This document shows positions 10,752-14,402 of a stretch of 14,402 nt of DNA, piece after piece. A model generated the notes under the pieces. That model was not told where the DNA came from. It did not search any database and saw only the letters and a list, made by a program, of their open reading frames with translations. The first letter of the stretch is position 1; every line of letters starts with the position of its first letter. A program made the position numbers and the translations under genes. Source of the DNA: QQUD01 sp039029915 (GTDB lineage: Bacteria > Chloroflexota > Anaerolineae > Promineifilales > Promineifilaceae); assembly GCA_039029915.1 (NCBI GenBank), contig JBCCFD010000174.1, positions 1-14,402 on the forward strand. Direction: 5' to 3'.

Positions 10752-13202
10752 ATGAAATTTCGCTCACTCCAAATTCCCCTCATTTTTCGTGAGCTATGGC
10801 TTGAGCGTCGCCAAACGGCCGTTTCCCTCGTCGCCTTCATCATCACGATTTTTATTGTTGGGCTAATCTCGCGCGTTGACTTTGTGCTAATCAACAACCT
10901 CAATCAGCAGTTTGAAGCGGCCAATCCACCCTCTCATATCATCTCCACTTCTGGATTCCTTGATCTTTCCATCATTAATGAGATTGCGGCACTGCCTGAG
11001 ATTGTAGAAGCTGAAGCGTTTGTTGAAAATCGTGATATTCGCATGCAGTTTGGAGACGAACTGTGGCGGCCCGTGATCTTATTTGCAAGGTCTGATTTTG
11101 ATAATTTGCAGTTTGAAAAGATTATTTACGAAGATGGGACAAAACCTCCTGTGCAGACTGGTGAGATATTGCTGGAGCGGTCGGCCTCTGATTTAACGGC
11201 CGTTCAGCCTTTTGATACCGTCCAAATTGACAATACATTAGCCGTACACGAAGCGATAGTGGCTGGCTTTGTTTATGCACCTATTTATGAATCAAGCCGC
11301 TTTTCTCGTCGTATTATGGGATACACCACCATTGAAACAATGCTCGAGATCGGGGGGATGACTGGCTACAATCAGATTCTGATTAAGGTTGCTCCCGACG
11401 CTAATCTTGCGCAAGCTGAAGCATCGATAGCGTCCGTTTTGGCACAGCATGACCATTCATTTTATAGTTTAAAAGCCCGACCGTCTGAACCGTTGATCGT
11501 TGATTTCATTGAGCCGGTAGGCTATCTCTTTAACGCGCTTGGTTCGCTCGCCATTTTGCTCACCATCTTCTTGGTAAACACGACGATGTCTGGTTTGATG
11601 GCTCAAAAAATGAGCGAAGTTGGGCAATTAAAAGCGATTGGGTTTTCAAATCACTATATTCTGAAAATTTATCTAATGAAGTCATTACTGCTCGGTGGGG
11701 TGGGGCTTTTGATTGCCGTGCCGCTAGAAATGCTGGTTTCGATTCCTTTTGCAACGGCCGTTGCCGCACAGCTCAACGTGAATATCGACACAATTCAAAC
11801 ACCGATATATGTTTTGGGGCTTGAGCTACTGGTGGGGCTTTTATTGCCGCTTATGGCGACTTATTTGCCGGTAAAAACGGCCGCTTCCCAAGCTGCTATT
11901 AAAAGCCTTAATGCGAACGATGTGCAGGAAACTCGACCAGTGGGCTGGCTGGCCCGCCGTTTATCAACGTTGCCGCATCTTCCCCCTTCATTTTTGTACA
12001 GTTGCCGTAACCTATTGCGCCATCGCCGTCGTACGGTGTTCATGTTGTTGCCCTTAATGGTGGCAGGGGCTATTTTCGTCACCATTCTCAACGTGCGCTT
12101 GTCCTTAAATCAGGAAGTTGTAAAAGTGACCGGTTATTGGCAGGAAGATATTCGACTATCGTTTTCAGAGCCTATTGGGTCTGCTCTGGTGCGAAATGAA
12201 CTCAGTACAATTTCGGGAATTGAATCAGTCGAGCCCCGACTGTTTCAGGAAGCCAAACGAATTCATCAAGTGCCAACCGATGCCAAAGTTGAAGAGTTGT
12301 TGATGGTTGGTGTATCCCCTGATACTGAAACGATAGTGCCTACATTGATTGAAGGCAGATGGCTTACCCTTTTAGACAGTCACCAAATTGTCCTCAATGC
12401 GGATTATTTGCGGTCAGAGCCTGATCTGGCCGTAGGAGACACGCTTCACTTAGCGATTGAAAATGAGGCTAAGGCTGAATTTGAAATTGTGGGGATTGTG
12501 TCGGGTCAAGTCATTGGCGGTACGGGTGCATTTCAAGAGCCAATGGCGTTCGTAAACGGCCGTTATCTTGAAGACACCGTTGGTCAGCTGGGCAAAGCAA
12601 CACATTTCATCATACTCACCACCCGACCGGACTCCGCATTTCAAGTCGAAACAGCCCTCGCCTTAGAAAATCTGCTTAAAACATATCAGCTTTCACCGGA
12701 TCATTTGGACCTAGTGGGGGAACTGCGCCTTTCGATTAGAAATATCTTTCAGGTGGCGATTCAGGTCACGATTTTGATGGCTGCCCTGTTTGGTATCATT
12801 GGTCTCATTGGTGTGACCACGCTCATTCGGCTGACACTGTTTGAACGCCGCCATGAGATTAACAGCTTAAAGGCGGTTGGGGCATCCTCTGCAAAAGTGC
12901 GCGGACTGTTTCTCAATGAAACTTTATTGCTTGGGTTGTTGAGCTGGTTGGTCTCAGCGCCGCTAGCTATGGGATTAACGGCCGTTCTCAATCAAGGGCT
13001 GGGTAGGCTGTTTGTGAATGCGAGCTTAACGGCCGTGTTTGCGCCACTCAATTATCTGAGCTGGCTCATACTTATCACCTTCTTTATTATTCTTACAACG
13101 ACTTTGTCAATTAAATCAAATTTAACCACCGAGCAAAATTATTCAAAAGAAACTGCCCGCAGGGACATAGCGCGCTATGTCCCTACCTCAAATCAAATTT
13201 AA
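10752..13202 (+). CDS. ABC transporter permease with two FtsX (MacB-like) units
   Basis: The protein has 816 residues. Each half has one membrane helix, a large extracytoplasmic domain, then three helices. Helices lie at about 22-42, 258-278, 312-335, 352-375, 428-448, 666-690, 720-745 and 768-788. Both FtsX cores carry the cytoplasmic signature before a helix: GQLKAIGFSNHYIL (291-304) and NSLKAVGASSAKVRGLF (704-720). The eight-to-ten-helix double-FtsX layout is common for monoderm-type exporters and differs from MacB (four helices) and from separate LolC/LolE subunits. It would pair with the ATPase encoded 8 bases upstream. No strong ribosome site is seen, so translational coupling is likely. 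The last roughly 20 residues (ETARRDIARYVPTSNQI) are encoded across a 24-bp perfect palindrome and look like an added tail. Five exact AACGGCCGTT copies lie in the gene. Substrate unknown. Confidence 0.92.
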   Translation: MKFRSLQIPLIFRELWLERRQTAVSLVAFIITIFIVGLISRVDFVLINNLNQQFEAANPPSHIISTSGFLDLSIINEIAALPEIVEAEAFVENRDIRMQFGDELWRPVILFARSDFDNLQFEKIIYEDGTKPPVQTGEILLERSASDLTAVQPFDTVQIDNTLAVHEAIVAGFVYAPIYESSRFSRRIMGYTTIETMLEIGGMTGYNQILIKVAPDANLAQAEASIASVLAQHDHSFYSLKARPSEPLIVDFIEPVGYLFNALGSLAILLTIFLVNTTMSGLMAQKMSEVGQLKAIGFSNHYILKIYLMKSLLLGGVGLLIAVPLEMLVSIPFATAVAAQLNVNIDTIQTPIYVLGLELLVGLLLPLMATYLPVKTAASQAAIKSLNANDVQETRPVGWLARRLSTLPHLPPSFLYSCRNLLRHRRRTVFMLLPLMVAGAIFVTILNVRLSLNQEVVKVTGYWQEDIRLSFSEPIGSALVRNELSTISGIESVEPRLFQEAKRIHQVPTDAKVEELLMVGVSPDTETIVPTLIEGRWLTLLDSHQIVLNADYLRSEPDLAVGDTLHLAIENEAKAEFEIVGIVSGQVIGGTGAFQEPMAFVNGRYLEDTVGQLGKATHFIILTTRPDSAFQVETALALENLLKTYQLSPDHLDLVGELRLSIRNIFQVAIQVTILMAALFGIIGLIGVTTLIRLTLFERRHEINSLKAVGASSAKVRGLFLNETLLLGLLSWLVSAPLAMGLTAVLNQGLGRLFVNASLTAVFAPLNYLSWLILITFFIILTTTLSIKSNLTTEQNYSKETARRDIARYVPTSNQI
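13161..13184. repeat. 24-bp perfect palindrome at the 3' end of the permease gene
   Basis: AGGGACATAGCG is followed immediately by its exact reverse complement CGCTATGTCCCT with no spacer. It lies inside the last 14 codons of the permease frame, about 52 bases before the start of the next gene. It can form a strong stem in mRNA or a cruciform in DNA. It resembles a dispersed REP-type intergenic element that has joined the reading frame; copy number elsewhere is unknown. Confidence 0.85.
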
Positions 13203-13236
13203 ACGAAAAATAGAGAATCAAACGGAGAGTTTAAAA

Positions 13237-13983
13237 ATGTCTACAGCAATCACCCTACAAGCCAATCAACAGCCAGCCGCTATCAATAGACGTGAGCTAA
13301 TGAAAATGCTTTTTGCAACCAGCGGGATGGTGGCACTTTCACAAGTCTTGCCAAAAAGTGCTGTTGGTTCGTTAACTACAAATTCGTTTGCGCAGCTTCA
13401 TAGCCTTGATACGCTGAGAACCGTAGCCGCCAGCAATATTACCAAAGTGAATTCAACCACATTTCACACCACGTTTGCTGGAAAACCGTTTAAATGGATC
13501 AATTTCCGGAACTACCAGCTTATTTTGGATCAATTTAATGGTGTTGTTCATGCGAAAAACCACGTTGAGACCAATATTGTCTTAAAGTTGGGCAGTCGTG
13601 AGTTTGTGACGACGGTTAAATTCCTCGATGACACCCTACAAGTCATGAATCCTATAACCCATCGCTTTATGAACTTACCCTGGGTGTCAGTGCCTATTAA
13701 TCTGACACACTGGCTTGGGTCGGAAAAAGGGCTGGGGTACCTTCTTGAGGAGGGCGCAAAGTTTGAAAATAGTGCTCAAATTGAAGATATACACGGCCGT
13801 TCTGCCTATCATCTTCAAGGTATCGCTTCAGCTGAAGCTTTAAGTGGGTTTATTCCCCAAGCTAAAAATGAATACCTTGTTGATTTTTGGCTAGACACAA
13901 CCTATGGGCTGCCTCAGCGATTCCAAATTTCTGAACAGCATGGAACCAGAGCGTTCATGACTGATTTTGGTCAATTCGAATAA
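13237..13983 (+). CDS. Tat-exported LppX/LprAFG-like (LolA-fold) protein
   Basis: The protein has 248 residues. INRRELMKMLFATSGMVALS (16-35) is a twin-arginine signal (Arg18-Arg19) with a hydrophobic core. The mature part follows the LppX_LprAFG pattern: VNSTTFHTTFAG, a beta strand with a gene-typical VHAKNHVETNIVLKLGSREFVTTVKFLDDTLQVMNPITHRFMNLPW series (described here in pieces: KLGSREFV, NPITHRFMNLP), a helix ahead of GLGYLLEEG, HGRSAYHLQGIASAEAL, and the closing VDFWLDTTYGLPQRFQI. These folds form a hydrophobic half-barrel that carries lipids. There is no Cys anywhere, so unlike many LprG/LppX members it is not a lipoprotein. I chose ATG at 13237 because GGAG lies nine bases upstream. An ATG at 13177 inside the palindrome overlaps the permease and lacks a ribosome site. 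It starts 34 bases after the permease stop: third gene of the operon, probably the transporter's extracytoplasmic partner. Confidence 0.82.
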   Translation: MSTAITLQANQQPAAINRRELMKMLFATSGMVALSQVLPKSAVGSLTTNSFAQLHSLDTLRTVAASNITKVNSTTFHTTFAGKPFKWINFRNYQLILDQFNGVVHAKNHVETNIVLKLGSREFVTTVKFLDDTLQVMNPITHRFMNLPWVSVPINLTHWLGSEKGLGYLLEEGAKFENSAQIEDIHGRSAYHLQGIASAEALSGFIPQAKNEYLVDFWLDTTYGLPQRFQISEQHGTRAFMTDFGQFE

Positions 13984-14006
13984 TTTTTGATAAAAATTTA
14001 AAATAT

Positions 14007-14047
14007 AAAGGTCAGGGTTGAATAAAATCTTCAATTCTGACCTTTTT
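14007..14047 (+). terminator. Rho-independent terminator after the LppX-like gene
   Basis: AAAGGTCAG (14007-14015) pairs with CTGACCTTT (14037-14045), extended inside by TTGAA/TTCAA, and runs into five Ts (14043-14047). It lies 24 bases past the stop codon. Its T-tract ends only five bases before the ATG of the next gene. Confidence 0.88.
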
Positions 14048-14052
14048 GCTTT

Positions 14053-14402
14053 ATGGAAAGACCAAAACCAATTATTCAATCTTTGTGGATAGGCAACGAA
14101 CTGTCGCTGTTAGAACAGCTCTGCGTTGCTTCGTTTATTGCCAATGGACATGAGTTTCATTTATACACCTACGGTGATGTCAGAAATGTTCCCGAAAAGG
14201 CAGTTGTGAAAGATGGGAATGAAATTATTCCCGAAAAGTATCTGTTTTCAGCCCATAAGGGAAGTTGGGCCGCCTTTTCCGACTGGTTTCGCTGGTCGAT
14301 GCTTTACAAAAACGGCAATTTTTGGGTCGATACCGATACAATTTGCCTCAAGCCATTTGTATTTGATTCAGACTTAGTTTTTGGGTACGAGAGTTTCAAA
14401 TG
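14053..14402 (+). CDS. GT32-like glycosyltransferase (DXD type), N-terminal part, cut by window end
   Basis: I translated this open frame by hand; it gives 116 residues before the window ends. It begins MERPKPIIQSLWIGNELSLL and shows the Gly_transf_sug/GT32-type series: IQSLWIGNELS (a substrate-handling first strand), GHEFHLYTYG, a Pro-rich VPEKAVVKDGNEIIPEKYLF stretch, AAFSDWFRWSMLYKNGNFWVD, then DTDTICLKPF. The DTD is the metal/nucleotide-sugar-binding DXD motif and FSDWFR is the usual preceding helix. Such enzymes transfer sugars onto polysaccharide or lipid acceptors, often in surface-glycan clusters. An in-frame TGA at 14038-14040 leaves this ATG as the only ATG start. No ribosome site is visible because the terminator T-tract ends five bases upstream. 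It is a separate unit from the transporter operon unless readthrough occurs. Confidence 0.85.
   Translation, partial: MERPKPIIQSLWIGNELSLLEQLCVASFIANGHEFHLYTYGDVRNVPEKAVVKDGNEIIPEKYLFSAHKGSWAAFSDWFRWSMLYKNGNFWVDTDTICLKPFVFDSDLVFGYESFK

Larger units (their letters stand above)
574..12986. repeat. Highly iterated palindrome AACGGCCGTT (17 exact copies in the window)
   Basis: Exact copies start at 574, 961, 1584, 2965, 4021, 4278, 5673, 5897, 7026, 7725, 10131, 10458, 10814, 11195, 11753, 12555 and 12977. Near copies start at 753, 3208, 8862, 10605, 11876, 13028 and 13792. All exact copies lie inside genes, on genes of both orientations. A ten-base word is expected about 0.01 times in 14.4 kb. 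Of about 25 CGGCCG hexamers I found, 17 have the full AA/TT flanks. It resembles cyanobacterial HIP1 in abundance but not in sequence. Confidence 0.95.

Noticed and set aside
13177..13236. Upstream ATG at 13177 for the LppX-like protein
   Set aside because: It would overlap the permease, begin inside the palindrome, and bury the Tat signal behind 20 extra residues. The ATG at 13237 has GGAG.

Overview
The window looks like chromosomal DNA of a member of the phylum Chloroflexota, probably an Anaerolineae-like lineage. This is an inference from three things: a MoeA domain fused to a molybdate-binding-like PBP domain, a large secreted protein ending in YLPLIQRN, and a Tat-exported LppX/LprG-fold protein beside an FtsX-type ABC transporter. 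Base composition is intermediate. No tRNA, rRNA, CRISPR array or transposase was seen. Genes at both window edges are cut.

Layout. Positions 1-1320 (minus strand) hold a cut LPG-synthase/YbhN-type membrane protein, a small two-helix membrane protein and a Crp/Fnr-family regulator, probably one transcription unit. A minus-strand DUF3307 membrane protein follows (1515-2201). A 445-bp intergenic region (2202-2646) carries a perfect TGTGA-N6-TCACA palindrome and two further stem-loops ahead of a plus-strand YjbQ-family gene (2647-3066). Two minus-strand genes converge on it: a PHP phosphoesterase (3199-4131) and a 694-residue MoeA-PBP fusion (4215-6299). From 6673 on, everything reads plus: a 1092-residue secreted multidomain protein, a LolD/MacB-type ATPase (10078-10743), an 816-residue FtsX-type permease (10752-13202), a Tat-exported LppX/LprG-like protein (13237-13983), a clear terminator (14007-14047), and the start of a GT32-like glycosyltransferase (14053 to the end).

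How the genes may work together. The ATPase, permease and LppX-like protein form a compact unit suggestive of export or handling of lipids or hydrophobic molecules at the cell envelope. The Crp-like protein keeps the recognition-helix residues that read TGTGA in E. coli CRP. It may therefore act on the perfect palindrome upstream of the YjbQ gene, and perhaps on a one-mismatch site upstream of the PHP gene.

The most striking signal is not a gene. The perfect palindrome AACGGCCGTT occurs 17 times in 14.4 kb (chance expectation about 0.01), always inside coding sequence. It is read almost always as Thr-Ala-Val and sometimes as Asn-Gly-Arg. This resembles the HIP1 highly iterated palindrome of cyanobacteria, but with a different sequence. 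The window also has a two-copy intergenic stem-loop repeat with compensatory changes, a 7-bp tandem repeat inside the moeA-like frame, a long inverted repeat ahead of the ABC operon, and a 24-bp perfect palindrome at the end of the permease gene.
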